From the NCBI GenBank assembly GCA_964406515.1, contig CAYORV010000008.1:1-31088 (forward strand): 31,088 bases of DNA, read 5' to 3'. This DNA comes from JAGLWP01 sp964406515. GTDB taxonomy: Archaea; Nanobdellota; Nanobdellia; Pacearchaeales; GW2011-AR1. Each line of letters starts with the position of its first letter. Position 1 is the first letter of the stretch. A model generated the notes under the pieces. That model had not been told where the DNA came from, did no database searches, and saw nothing but the letters and a program-made list of their open reading frames with translations. Made by a program: the position numbers and the translations under genes. Below are positions 16,765 to 23,497 of the stretch, piece by piece.

Positions 16765-18063
16765 TTAATCAAAAGGAACACAACAACAATAATGTGGAGA
16801 AGAGGGATTAAGAGGGTTACAATATTCACTGATATCATAAGGTTCACAAATACCTGGACAACCCCCTCCACAATTTGAAGCACAAAAAGATAATGAATTA
16901 TCATATCCTAAATAAGCACAAAATTGTTCACAAGATTCTACAGCATCCATTTCAACACATTCTTTTGTATCGAAATCACACACATAATTATCCGGACATC
17001 CGTCTTTTTTGCCATCACAAGCAGAACATGCACAATCTTCTCCAAGAGATGTTTCACAAATATCATTAGAGTTACAGAAACTACAATCACTTGGTTCTCC
17101 AACACAAACCCAATCTGTTTCAGTTTGACATGTAGATGAACACCCATCGTCACCCTGAGCAGGGAATTTCCCATCATCACAAGTTTCGCCAAGATCAATA
17201 TTTCCATCACCACAGTATAGGATAGTTATACAAGTTGTACCTGCACATTCTTCTGTAATAGAATCACAAGTATCAGTACAAACTTCTTCACAGACAGTTC
17301 CACATTCTGCTCCTACATCTGCACAGGTATCAGTACAAGCCTCTGGGAGAACACAAGTTCCTATTGCTCCATCACAAACAAGTCCTTCACCAGGATCAGA
17401 TATTTCACAATCATTTGGTAGACAAGTTCTTGAAATCTCACAATCATCCAATGTTGTTCCACATTCCCTACTACCACAAACTTCCGCATCTGTTCTTTCA
17501 TCAGTACAATCTTCTGGAGGTGGAACATAACAACTAATCTCTTGCCCAATCTTTGCATCACTGCAACTAGCCAATCTTATTTTTCCTTCAACTTCTTGCC
17601 ATCTAATAGGAATAATTTCAATCCGAAGTCCTTTTAAATCAGCAACATCAGTAAATTTGATTGTCTTTTCATTACCAGGAGAATCAGGAGTTAAGGTATT
17701 CTTTTCTTTATCAATTCCTTCAAGACCAAATACAATAGAATTGCCATGTTTTAGTTTTATATCAACTTTTCCAGACAAATCTTCTGTCGCAAGTTCTGCA
17801 TCCTCATTTGTCGTCGCATATATAAAAAATCCTGCAAGACTAAACAAACCATTATTCTTTACAGTAACATCTAGACTATCTGTACCACAATCATATACCA
17901 CCTCTTTTATGAACATAGAAGACCCTTCAGGACATTCAATAGCATCTTTTGGAATATAAGTTTTAACCCATTGGTAAACAAGCAAGCTCATCACAATCGC
18001 AATCACAACTAACAAAACATACCCAACCATTATGCTCAACCCTTTTTTATCCTGTGATAACAT
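16765..18063 (-). CDS. Prepilin with large Cys-rich DUF4215-type head
   Basis: 432 residues from the ATG at 18061-18063, which overlaps the upstream stop by 17 nt; an earlier ATG (18126) adds 21 residues that precede a normal leader. The N-terminus MLSQDKKGLSIMVGYVLL is a class III prepilin leader and helix (to about 32). A small beta domain (about 35-170) is followed by a Cys-rich region: CGSRECGTTLDDCE, an Asp/Cys-rich block, CGDGNIDLGETCDDG..GDDGCSSTC (DUF4215-like) and a terminal CPGICEPYD...CCCVPFD. Ordinary pilins have heads of 100-150 residues, so this is a pilin fused to an adhesin-like Cys-rich module, probably a tip subunit (inference). Confidence 0.87.
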   Translation of the reverse strand: MLSQDKKGLSIMVGYVLLVVIAIVMSLLVYQWVKTYIPKDAIECPEGSSMFIKEVVYDCGTDSLDVTVKNNGLFSLAGFFIYATTNEDAELATEDLSGKVDIKLKHGNSIVFGLEGIDKEKNTLTPDSPGNEKTIKFTDVADLKGLRIEIIPIRWQEVEGKIRLASCSDAKIGQEISCYVPPPEDCTDERTDAEVCGSRECGTTLDDCEISRTCLPNDCEISDPGEGLVCDGAIGTCVLPEACTDTCADVGAECGTVCEEVCTDTCDSITEECAGTTCITILYCGDGNIDLGETCDDGKFPAQGDDGCSSTCQTETDWVCVGEPSDCSFCNSNDICETSLGEDCACSACDGKKDGCPDNYVCDFDTKECVEMDAVESCEQFCAYLGYDNSLSFCASNCGGGCPGICEPYDISEYCNPLNPSSPHYCCCVPFD

Positions 18064-18523
18064 GTTTTTCTCCTTCAATTTCTTGGGAAACAACAAAATA
18101 GAAATAATTCTGTCCTTCTTCTCCATCTAGTGCAAATTGATATTCAACTTCATCAATTGTGACAGCAACAACACCAGATTCAGTTTCATCTAATATTAAA
18201 TCTGCTGTGCAAGAATTAGTCCCATCACACACCCTCACTTGCAAATTATTTTTATCCCCAAAAATAAAAGAAAGGTTCTTTCCCTCTCCAGCATATTCAA
18301 CATAATCTTCAATAAAATCTCCTAAAAGTATATTCATGTCTTGACCATTAGTAGTCCCATAATCAATAACATTCTGGCTCTCAATTCCTAACTCCTCACC
18401 CAAATCATAGAGTTTCACAGAGTTTTTTTTACGCGAATAATTTAAAACAGTGGCAAATGTTATGAGGACGATAATAATTAATATTGCAGCGATTAAATAA
18501 AATTGTCCTTTCTTGCACCTCAT
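18047..18523 (-). CDS. Prepilin-like protein, first gene of the pilus operon
   Basis: 158 residues. The N-terminus MRCKKGQFYLIAAILIIIVLI has a KKG leader and a hydrophobic helix to about residue 26, then a helical stalk and a beta-rich acidic head with two Cys (VCDGTNSC). The helix lacks the usual ISP start and resembles minor pilins that begin KKGQ. It is preceded by an AT-rich promoter-like stretch and no gene on the same strand, so it opens the operon that continues to archease. Confidence 0.82.
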   Translation of the reverse strand: MRCKKGQFYLIAAILIIIVLITFATVLNYSRKKNSVKLYDLGEELGIESQNVIDYGTTNGQDMNILLGDFIEDYVEYAGEGKNLSFIFGDKNNLQVRVCDGTNSCTADLILDETESGVVAVTIDEVEYQFALDGEEGQNYFYFVVSQEIEGEKHVITG

Positions 18524-18543
18524 AATTCTAAAAGAAGAAAATA

Positions 18544-18557
18544 GTTTATTAATTTAA
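18544..18557 (-). promoter_or_regulatory. Probable promoter of the pilus operon
   Basis: Minus-strand TTAAATTAATAAAC centred about 26 nt before the ATG at 18523 matches the TATA position used elsewhere in the window. The match is loose because the region is AT-rich. Confidence 0.4.
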
Positions 18558-18610
18558 TGTTTCACGCGATTTCAAATGTAGACCCGAGCGATTTCACGAG
18601 ATGTTATCCT

Positions 18611-18646
18611 GAAGGTAAAAATAAAAATTCGAGTGAGGTCGGGAGC
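18611..18646 (+). repeat. 36-bp contig-end sequence identical to 18747-18782
   Basis: The last 36 bases before the N run (beginning GAAGGTAAAAATAAAAATTC) are repeated exactly as the first 36 bases after it. This is the pattern of two contigs that overlap at a shared k-mer and were joined by a placeholder, so the real distance may be zero. Confidence 0.9.
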
Positions 18647-18746
18647 NNNNNNNNNNNNNNNNNNNNNNNNNNNNNNNNNNNNNNNNNNNNNNNNNNNNNN
18701 NNNNNNNNNNNNNNNNNNNNNNNNNNNNNNNNNNNNNNNNNNNNNN
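18647..18746. other. Scaffold gap (100 N)
   Basis: 100 N placeholder flanked by identical 36-bp ends. Open frames that run across it are meaningless and are not annotated. Confidence 0.99.
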
Positions 18747-19008
18747 GAAGGTAAAAATAAAAATTCGAGTGAGGTCGGGAGCAGAATGTTTGCGTGGCAA
18801 ACCTTTGGTACGGGATAAAATTAATAGAAAAAATTTCAACTTCCTGTTGGGTTGCAGGAACTGTGAAGAACCCGCTGGTGGTTCTCATTGTAGACCCCGA
18901 GAATTTACGCGAAAGAACAATCATTATTTATGGATGAATCTTGAGCGTGAGTTCGAGTTAAGGTTTGCGTAGCGAACCTTTGGCATATTATAAAATATTA
19001 AAATTATT

Positions 19009-19266
19009 GTAGACCCAAAGGTTTGCTCAAAAAAACCCACTAAGCTACCTTTACTCTTCCTCAGCTTTGCGATCTGCCAAGCATCTAAATAGCTGTTTAG
19101 GGCTGCTCCGATCAAGGCCTGACCCATTTCGCAACTACAAGATCAAAGCAGACAAAACGTCAACGTCCGAACAAAGACTTAATAGACACTTCGTCACTTA
19201 CCTTCTTGCAGTCTGCTTAAAGCCCACTAGCAAACAGCGGAGGGCTAAACCGCCAACCTGGTCTAC
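19009..19266 (-). ncRNA. Signal recognition particle RNA (7S/SRP RNA)
   Basis: About 258 nt. The ends pair (GTAGACC at the 5' end with GGTCTAC at the 3' end). The 5' Alu region has two hairpins, GGCGG..CCGC and GTTTGCT..AGCAGAC, whose loops contain complementary AGCCC and GGGCT (the expected loop-loop contact). The S domain carries the diagnostic GGGTCAGG ... GGAGCAGCCC internal loop of helix 8 that binds SRP54, flanked by a longer stem (CTTTG-ATCT with AGAT-CG-CAAAG). A CGGAC..GTCTG hairpin could be helix 6. The apical loop of helix 8 reads CCTTGATCGG rather than the usual GNRA tetraloop. A TATA box sits at -29 to -22. The RNA directs the abundant signal-peptide proteins seen here. Confidence 0.9.
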
Positions 19267-19287
19267 AAAAATATAGAACAATTTGAG

Positions 19288-19295
19288 TATTTAAG
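19288..19295 (-). promoter_or_regulatory. TATA box of the SRP RNA gene
   Basis: Minus-strand CTTAAATA spans -29 to -22 relative to the predicted RNA 5' end at 19266, the standard archaeal position. It fixes the 5' end independently of the folding. Confidence 0.65.
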
Positions 19296-19308
19296 AGTTG
19301 TGATTAAA

Positions 19309-19319
19309 ATTATTTAAAG
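19309..19319 (+). promoter_or_regulatory. TATA box of the DUF4258/DUF2283-like pair
   Basis: Plus-strand ATTATTTAAAG, centred about 26 nt before the ATG at 19341, is divergent from the SRP RNA promoter. Confidence 0.5.
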
Positions 19320-19340
19320 AGTTATTTATTAAAAAAGTAT

Positions 19341-19652
19341 ATGGATTTAGATTCTTTAAAGAAAAAATTAAGAGGATTTAAAGATAAGAACATAATTATT
19401 ACAAATCATGCAGAATTGCAAGCATTTGTAAGAGATATTGATATAAACGAAGTGAAAAAGAATATAAGAAATCCTGAAAAACTGGTTTATGCTAAAGAAC
19501 AAGATTCAATTAAAGAAGATGAAGAAAAATATGATTGTTATTTTGCTTACTCAAAACATTTATATCATAGATATGTGTTAATTATAGACGGAAAGATTAT
19601 TATAGTAACAATTATTAAAATAAATAGAGATTGGCAAAAAGCAATAGGTTAA
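19341..19652 (+). CDS. DUF4258-like small protein (putative toxin of a TA pair)
   Basis: 103 residues. The core pattern ITNHAELQAFVRDIDINEVKK, then NPEKLV and a two-strand end (HRYVLIIDGKIIIVTIIKI), followed by NRDWQK, fits DUF4258, a RelE-like alpha/beta fold. The conserved His-Ala of the first helix is visible, and an Arg replaces none of the key strand residues that I can judge. One base separates its stop from the next gene, a DUF2283-like protein, which is a recurrent toxin-antitoxin arrangement (family knowledge). mRNA interferase activity is inferred, not shown. It is leaderless from the TATA box at 19309-19319. Confidence 0.7.
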   Translation: MDLDSLKKKLRGFKDKNIIITNHAELQAFVRDIDINEVKKNIRNPEKLVYAKEQDSIKEDEEKYDCYFAYSKHLYHRYVLIIDGKIIIVTIIKINRDWQKAIG

Positions 19653-19653
19653 A

Positions 19654-19995
19654 ATGGAAAAATTTAATTTTGATTATGATATAGAAAATGATGATTTATT
19701 TGCATACTTGGAAGGAAAAAAATCGTCTGGGGCAGTTGAATTAGGAGATTTTATTTTAGATTTTGATAATAAGGGAAACTTAGTTGCTATACAGATTCTA
19801 AATGTTTCTGAAGTATTTAAAAAAGTTTTATCAAAGATAATAAATATTGCTCAATTAAAACAGATTCAAGTTGAAATAATTAACTTTAGAAATATGGATG
19901 CCATTAAATTTAAAGTTATATCTGCAAAAGAAGAAGAAACCGCAAATATATTTATTCCTCATATCAGGGAAAAAAGTCCTGTTTTGAATTATTAA
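19654..19995 (+). CDS. DUF2283-like protein (putative antitoxin)
   Basis: 113 residues. The first 60 match DUF2283: FDYDIENDDLFAYL, then ELGDFILDFDNKGNLVAIQILNVSE, the typical IEILNAS element. The C-terminal half (about 60-113) is a predicted strand-helix region (QVEIINFRNMDAIKFKVIS) of no known family and longer than a bare DUF2283 domain. It is co-transcribed with the preceding DUF4258-like gene with a 1-nt spacer. The usual role proposed for such partners is neutralising the toxin; the order here is toxin first. Confidence 0.72.
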   Translation: MEKFNFDYDIENDDLFAYLEGKKSSGAVELGDFILDFDNKGNLVAIQILNVSEVFKKVLSKIINIAQLKQIQVEIINFRNMDAIKFKVISAKEEETANIFIPHIREKSPVLNY

Positions 19996-20003
19996 GAGTT
20001 TGG

Positions 20004-20336
20004 TTAATTCATTGAAATAGGTTCATCAAAAGGATATAAAGAAAATTTCATACCCCTTCCTTTTTTCTGTGCACTCCTCTTTTCCAGATTAGATAATATT
20101 TCCATATTATGGTAAATTTTTTTTGATGCTTGGTCCATCTCCATCTGACTTTGATTCTTCACTAAAGTAGCTAATTCATTCGTTGACAAATACTCATCGA
20201 ATTTTTGGTATATTTCAATAGTTTTATCAATGAAATAATGTAATTTTTGTTTTTCTTCATTATTTATATCTAATGTATCTATTTCTCTTATTCTTCTTTC
20301 CATGAATTCATAAAATTTTTCTTCTTGATAATCCAT
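20004..20336 (-). CDS. Small charged helical protein, unknown
   Basis: 110 residues, almost wholly charged helix (FYEFMERRIREIDTLDI, EKQKLHYFIDKTIEIYQKF, QMEMDQASKKIYHNMEIL), ending in a short KFSLYPFDEP tail. No Cys and no membrane segment. It converges on the DUF2283-like gene (8 nt apart). AATATAAAC about 28 nt upstream could be its own TATA box. I do not recognise a family; a coiled-coil partner protein is all that can be said. Confidence 0.65.
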   Translation of the reverse strand: MDYQEEKFYEFMERRIREIDTLDINNEEKQKLHYFIDKTIEIYQKFDEYLSTNELATLVKNQSQMEMDQASKKIYHNMEILSNLEKRSAQKKGRGMKFSLYPFDEPISMN

Positions 20337-20381
20337 CTTATTTAATAGTTTCAGAAGTTTATATTTTTTTATGTTATTCCT

Positions 20382-20654
20382 CTATTGTATAGAATGATAT
20401 GCTTTTCCAGCTTCGTCTAAATCAGTTTTATATACACTTCTATAAAAAAATAAACATGCCTTTTTAGGTTTAAGTGATAATATTCCTGCATCTTTTAACC
20501 CTTTAAGCGCCTTTAAAGTATCCCGAAGACTTATCCCCCGAGTAATATCCCCTAATGATAAATGAGGATTCCTAAAACTTATTGTTTTTATCTTTTTATT
20601 TACTACTGTCTTAATAATATCCTTTTCATAATTCCTTAAACTTTTTTCATCCAT
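20382..20654 (-). CDS. Small winged-helix-like DNA-binding protein
   Basis: 90 residues. The order of elements fits a winged helix: a first helix (LRNYEKDIIKTVVNK), PHLSLGDITRGISLRDTLKALKGLKDAGIL as turn plus recognition helix, and a beta wing (LSLKPKKACLFFYRSVYKTD). The phrase LKGLKDAGILSLKP is typical of wHTH regulators. The TATA-like TTCTTAAATAG lies about 28 nt upstream, within the 147-nt divergent region shared with the gene at 20802. It could regulate either of its neighbours (inference). Confidence 0.6.
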   Translation of the reverse strand: MDEKSLRNYEKDIIKTVVNKKIKTISFRNPHLSLGDITRGISLRDTLKALKGLKDAGILSLKPKKACLFFYRSVYKTDLDEAGKAYHSIQ

Positions 20655-20768
20655 ACTTTTGCATCACTTCTCAACTATTTAAGAATTATTACATTTCAAT
20701 AATCATATAATAAAAAAGGTTATCCCCTAAACAAAATCTAAAAAATAAAGAAAAAGAAAACAACTAAA

Positions 20769-20780
20769 AAGTTTATAAAT
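20769..20780 (+). promoter_or_regulatory. TATA box of gene 20802-21443
   Basis: AAGTTTATAAAT centred about 27 nt upstream of the ATG fits a leaderless archaeal promoter. Confidence 0.5.
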
Positions 20781-20801
20781 ATTGTTTTCTGCTCCTGAAT
20801 A

Positions 20802-21443
20802 ATGACAAGAGAGTACACCTCTAAAGAGATTGAAATATTATCTAAGGAATTTGAAAAAGAAACAAATCTTCTTGATTTAGAGAGGATTCTAGAAGACAGG
20901 TCTTGTTATGGGATTCTAAGGAAACTCCAACATCTTTCAAAAAATAATCCAGATAAATGGGACAGCGATAGGGTTATAGAGTATGTAAGGCAATACCGTC
21001 AACAACATAAAGATGAGTCTGCAGAAAGAAGTAAGCAATACCATCAACAACATAAAGATGAGTCTGCAGAAAGAAATAGGCAGTACAAATTAAGAAGAAA
21101 ACTAAATATGTGCAAACTAATATCAGATATAAGTGATATAAGAGATATAGGTTATGAAATTGGAAAAATAACTAAGGATAACGGCACTATTACTATTAAA
21201 TTCCTAGAAGAAGGTCTTAATATGTTATCAGTTAAGAAGGATTTTGAAGAACATGTTCAAGAAGTTATACTAAACTCAAAGGTTCAAGATTTATATTATG
21301 GATTTCAATTGGATTATAAAGAAAACAACTTATTTATAAGCCCAAGACCTAATGTTAATGAAAGAGGAAAAGTAGAATCTTTTTTAAAAGTATATGAATT
21401 GATTTTAGAAATAGAAAGAAGTAAATATAAATCCTTTGTTTAA
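20802..21443 (+). CDS. Unknown protein with tandem 15-aa repeat
   Basis: 213 residues. The N-terminal helical part (YTSKEIEILSKEFEKETN, ILRKLQHLSKNNPDKW) resembles small DNA-binding heads with KE-rich helices. Residues about 64-95 contain two near-identical 15-residue units, QYRQQHKDESAERSK and QYHQQHKDESAERNR, then QYKLRRKL, a basic helix. The C-terminal 100 residues form an alpha/beta domain (GTITIKFLEEGLNML, NNLFISPRPNVN) of no family I recognise. The repeat-bearing KxxR..Q helix could bind nucleic acid (inference). Confidence 0.65.
   Translation: MTREYTSKEIEILSKEFEKETNLLDLERILEDRSCYGILRKLQHLSKNNPDKWDSDRVIEYVRQYRQQHKDESAERSKQYHQQHKDESAERNRQYKLRRKLNMCKLISDISDIRDIGYEIGKITKDNGTITIKFLEEGLNMLSVKKDFEEHVQEVILNSKVQDLYYGFQLDYKENNLFISPRPNVNERGKVESFLKVYELILEIERSKYKSFV
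20991..21080 (+). repeat. Tandem repeat, two 45-bp units within gene 20802-21443
   Basis: Units 20991-21035 and 21036-21080 differ at only a few positions and encode the QY(R/H)QQHKDESAER(S/N)(K/R) motif. High nucleotide identity points to recent in-frame duplication and possible length variation between strains. Confidence 0.9.
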
Positions 21444-21540
21444 AAAACTAATACTCAATTTCTTTATCATATTAACAAGATTATCTCTTAGCCAAAGTTT
21501 TGTTAAGAAACATTTATTGTTTCAAGGAAAGCATAGAAAT

Positions 21541-21611
21541 TTATATAAAGTTTGAGTTGCTTAATTTATTGTGAGGTGGTCAGCACTTCAGACGGTTTCT
21601 GAAGAAAACAA
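21541..21611 (+). promoter_or_regulatory. Promoter and hairpin-containing leader of the protease-nucleotidyltransferase gene
   Basis: A TTATATAAAG box at 21541-21550 is about 65 nt before the ATG, so unlike neighbouring genes this one has a leader of about 40 nt. The leader contains GTGAGGTGG (21571-21579, Shine-Dalgarno-like but distant) and a perfect 7-bp hairpin, CTTCAGA with TCTGAAG around a CGGTT loop (21586-21604), ending 7 nt before the start. This placement could control translation (inference). Confidence 0.5.
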
Positions 21612-22781
21612 ATGATGAAAGTTCAACAAAAACTGGCACCAAAAATAAGAGATGTTATAGAAACTTCTAACCATTTTTATCAGAATTTACTGGGATATAA
21701 GCCTGAGCAAACTTCATTACAATTTGTTCCAAATTCAGAATGGATTGATTTCTCGCAACAAAAAGGATTGAATGCAAATTCTTTAGGAATTTATCTACCA
21801 AGAAATCAAAAGGCAATAATTCAAGATGAAAATCACATGAGCTTATTTCATGAATATTTTGGACATGGACTTTATTGTGAACAATCTTTATCTGGAAGAA
21901 AATTAGTTGATTTAGAAAAGAAATTATTAGAAGAAGAAAAACAAGAATTTCAGAATGGCAGATTTACCTTGAAAGACATTCAAAAATTTAGAGCAGGTAA
22001 TCAAACTTTTCAAGAATTAGATGAATTTAGAAAGCAAAATTTAAATCAATATGAAACTTTTGCAATTTGGACAGAATATTTGCTTACGGGAGAGTTCGGA
22101 TTAAAAAACTTATTTGGAAGAAAATATGACTCCTTGCAAGAGCAAGAAAAAGAAGCTGTTGATTCTGTAATAAATTTTTCTGAAACTCATGGAAGTTTAG
22201 CAACTTTTTATGAAAGTGGTTTAGCAAGAAGAACAACTCCCGAAAGAATTAAGAGATTGTTAGAAGATATTTATGGAAGTAAATTAGAAGATGTAAAATT
22301 TGCTTTACTTTATGGTTCAAGAAAAGAATTTAGTGATATTGATGTATTTGTGGTTGGAAGAAATCCGCAAGAATCTCATTCTGATTTCTTAGATGTGAAA
22401 ATGCAATCATCAAGAGACTTAAAAAAAGGATTAGAAAATTTTGATGTGAGAATATTAACCCCTTTAATGAATGGAAAATTTATTTTTGGAGATAAAGATT
22501 ATGTTGAAAAATTAAAACAAAAAGTTTTATCTCAACTAATTACTGAAGAAGCAATCAAACATAATTTAAAATGGTCTTCACGAATGCAAAGATTAAAGAG
22601 TGAAAACTTGGGAGACGATTTTTTAAGAAATAAGTTTGAGGGATATTCACAAACTTATTTAGCTAATGCTTTAGCATTAAAACAAGGTTTAAGGTTATTT
22701 TCTAAAAAAGATTTACTTTCATATTCTCAAAGCGAGAAACTCATACAATTGAAAGGAGGTACCGAAAAAGAATGCAATTAG
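21612..22781 (+). CDS. HExxGH metallopeptidase-like domain fused to minimal nucleotidyltransferase
   Basis: 389 residues. Residues 1-210 are peptidase-like: HEYFGH (80-85), an HExxGH zinc motif of the spacing known from M49 peptidases (HELLGH), preceded by NHMSLF. ETFAIWTE (148-155) supplies a Glu suitable as a third ligand. Residues about 222-300 are a minimal nucleotidyltransferase: LLYGSRKEFSDIDVFVV with GS at 235-236, the DxD pair Asp242/Asp244, and a third acidic residue in FDVRIL (Asp278). The last 90 residues are helical. The combination is unfamiliar to me. Minimal nucleotidyltransferases occur in MNT/HEPN toxin-antitoxin modules, where they modify a partner. Two small downstream genes, the first overlapping it, could be partners (inference). 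Confidence 0.75.
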   Translation: MMKVQQKLAPKIRDVIETSNHFYQNLLGYKPEQTSLQFVPNSEWIDFSQQKGLNANSLGIYLPRNQKAIIQDENHMSLFHEYFGHGLYCEQSLSGRKLVDLEKKLLEEEKQEFQNGRFTLKDIQKFRAGNQTFQELDEFRKQNLNQYETFAIWTEYLLTGEFGLKNLFGRKYDSLQEQEKEAVDSVINFSETHGSLATFYESGLARRTTPERIKRLLEDIYGSKLEDVKFALLYGSRKEFSDIDVFVVGRNPQESHSDFLDVKMQSSRDLKKGLENFDVRILTPLMNGKFIFGDKDYVEKLKQKVLSQLITEEAIKHNLKWSSRMQRLKSENLGDDFLRNKFEGYSQTYLANALALKQGLRLFSKKDLLSYSQSEKLIQLKGGTEKECN

Positions 22782-23089
22782 AAAATATGATGGAAATGTA
22801 TCAACCTAAAATTTCTAAACAAAGACAGCAAACTTATTTTGTTGTTGGAGACTTGGAGAATTTAAGTGCTAGTGCTTTGTATAGTGGGGATAAAGAAGGA
22901 AATTTTAAATGGAATAAAAATCTATTAGTAGTTCCAATGAGGGGTTTAGATATCCCCTTACATGACACATATAACAAAGATAGCGATGGAAATCTTTCAA
23001 ATGGGCATAGCACAGTAAACTTGCCAAATAATGGAAAAGTTTATATGCCTCATGGATTAGGTAATCCTACAATTAAAATTGGCTCTTAA
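22772..23089 (+). CDS. Unknown 105-aa protein, coupled to the fusion gene
   Basis: The start is set by a strong Shine-Dalgarno AAAGGAGGT at about 22753-22761, some 11 nt before the ATG at 22772, overlapping the upstream gene by 10 nt. The product begins MQLENMMEMYQPKISKQRQQ and then has a beta-rich part: TYFVVGDLENLSASALY, KNLLVVPMRGLDIPLHDTY. A Gly/Asn/His-rich tail follows (NGHSTVNLPNNGKVYMPHG). No family recognised. Tight coupling suggests that its product works with the peptidase-nucleotidyltransferase, perhaps as its target. Confidence 0.65.
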   Translation: MQLENMMEMYQPKISKQRQQTYFVVGDLENLSASALYSGDKEGNFKWNKNLLVVPMRGLDIPLHDTYNKDSDGNLSNGHSTVNLPNNGKVYMPHGLGNPTIKIGS

Positions 23090-23097
23090 TTGATAAG

Positions 23098-23412
23098 ATG
23101 GAAACAATGCATATGACAGCCGTAGGAAGACATGAAAAAAGAAGCTACTATATCTTGGTTAAAGAAGCCCTAATTGAAAAACCATTAAATGAAATAATGG
23201 AGAAAATTGGTTCAGATCCTTTGTACTATTCTGCCGAAGATGATGATGATCCAATCGGCTATAAAAATAATGTACAACATAAAGTAGCAGGAAAATATGA
23301 TATTGACGTAATACATACATCAAATAGGGTAGTTTTAATCGTTAGAGCTCCGGAAAAAGAACAAAAAATTTTTAGAGAACTTATGCGCGCATATAGCAAA
23401 TTTCAAGAGTAG
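23098..23412 (+). CDS. Unknown 104-aa alpha/beta protein
   Basis: It starts 8 nt after the preceding gene, at METMHMTAVGRHEKRS. Strand-helix alternation: YYILVKEALIEKPLNEIMEKI, an acidic loop (SAEDDDDPIG), NVQHKVAGKYDIDVIH, VVLIVRAPEKEQKIF and a final helix. No signal peptide or Cys. Last gene of the 21612 transcript, followed by a terminator hairpin. Family unknown. Confidence 0.65.
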   Translation: METMHMTAVGRHEKRSYYILVKEALIEKPLNEIMEKIGSDPLYYSAEDDDDPIGYKNNVQHKVAGKYDIDVIHTSNRVVLIVRAPEKEQKIFRELMRAYSKFQE

Positions 23413-23430
23413 ATAGTTTTATTTTTTACA

Positions 23431-23452
23431 GGGCTCTTATGAGCCCTTTTTT
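23431..23452 (+). terminator. Hairpin terminator after 23098-23412
   Basis: GGGCTC and GAGCCC form a 6-bp GC-rich stem around a TTAT loop (23431-23446), followed by a T-rich run. It lies 19 nt after the stop codon. Confidence 0.65.
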
Positions 23453-23497
23453 ATTTTTTAAAATTTTATAAACTCTAATATCCCTGATTAATTGCCT

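Larger units (their letters stand above)
18577..18985 (+). repeat. Two diverged direct copies of a ~100-bp element
   Basis: Copy A runs from TGTAGACCCGAGCG at 18577 to ACCTTTGGTA at 18810 and is interrupted by the scaffold gap. Copy B runs from TGTAGACCCCGAG at 18889 to ACCTTTGGCA at 18985. Shared landmarks in order: TGTAGACCC(C)GAG, an ATTT(C/A)ACG core, an AT-rich middle, a GAG(C)GTGAG.TCG.G stretch, and a terminal hairpin (GTTTGC GTG GCAAAC in A; AAGGTTTGC GTA GCGAACCTT in B). The stems differ in sequence but keep pairing. No gene is supported in 18560-19008; this repeat pair is all I can see there. The CAAACCTTTGG and GTAGACC words also occur at the ends of the SRP RNA. Confidence 0.6.

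Noticed and set aside
18611..18782. 36-bp repeat as a CRISPR repeat
   Set aside because: Only two copies, located exactly at contig ends around an N run, without spacers or cas genes.
18557..18924. Open frames running through the second N gap
   Set aside because: They depend on unknown bases and on repeated noncoding sequence; the region contains the repeat element instead.
18924..19276. Small ORFs over the SRP RNA region
   Set aside because: The sequence is explained by an RNA with paired ends, SRP54-binding loop and its own TATA box.
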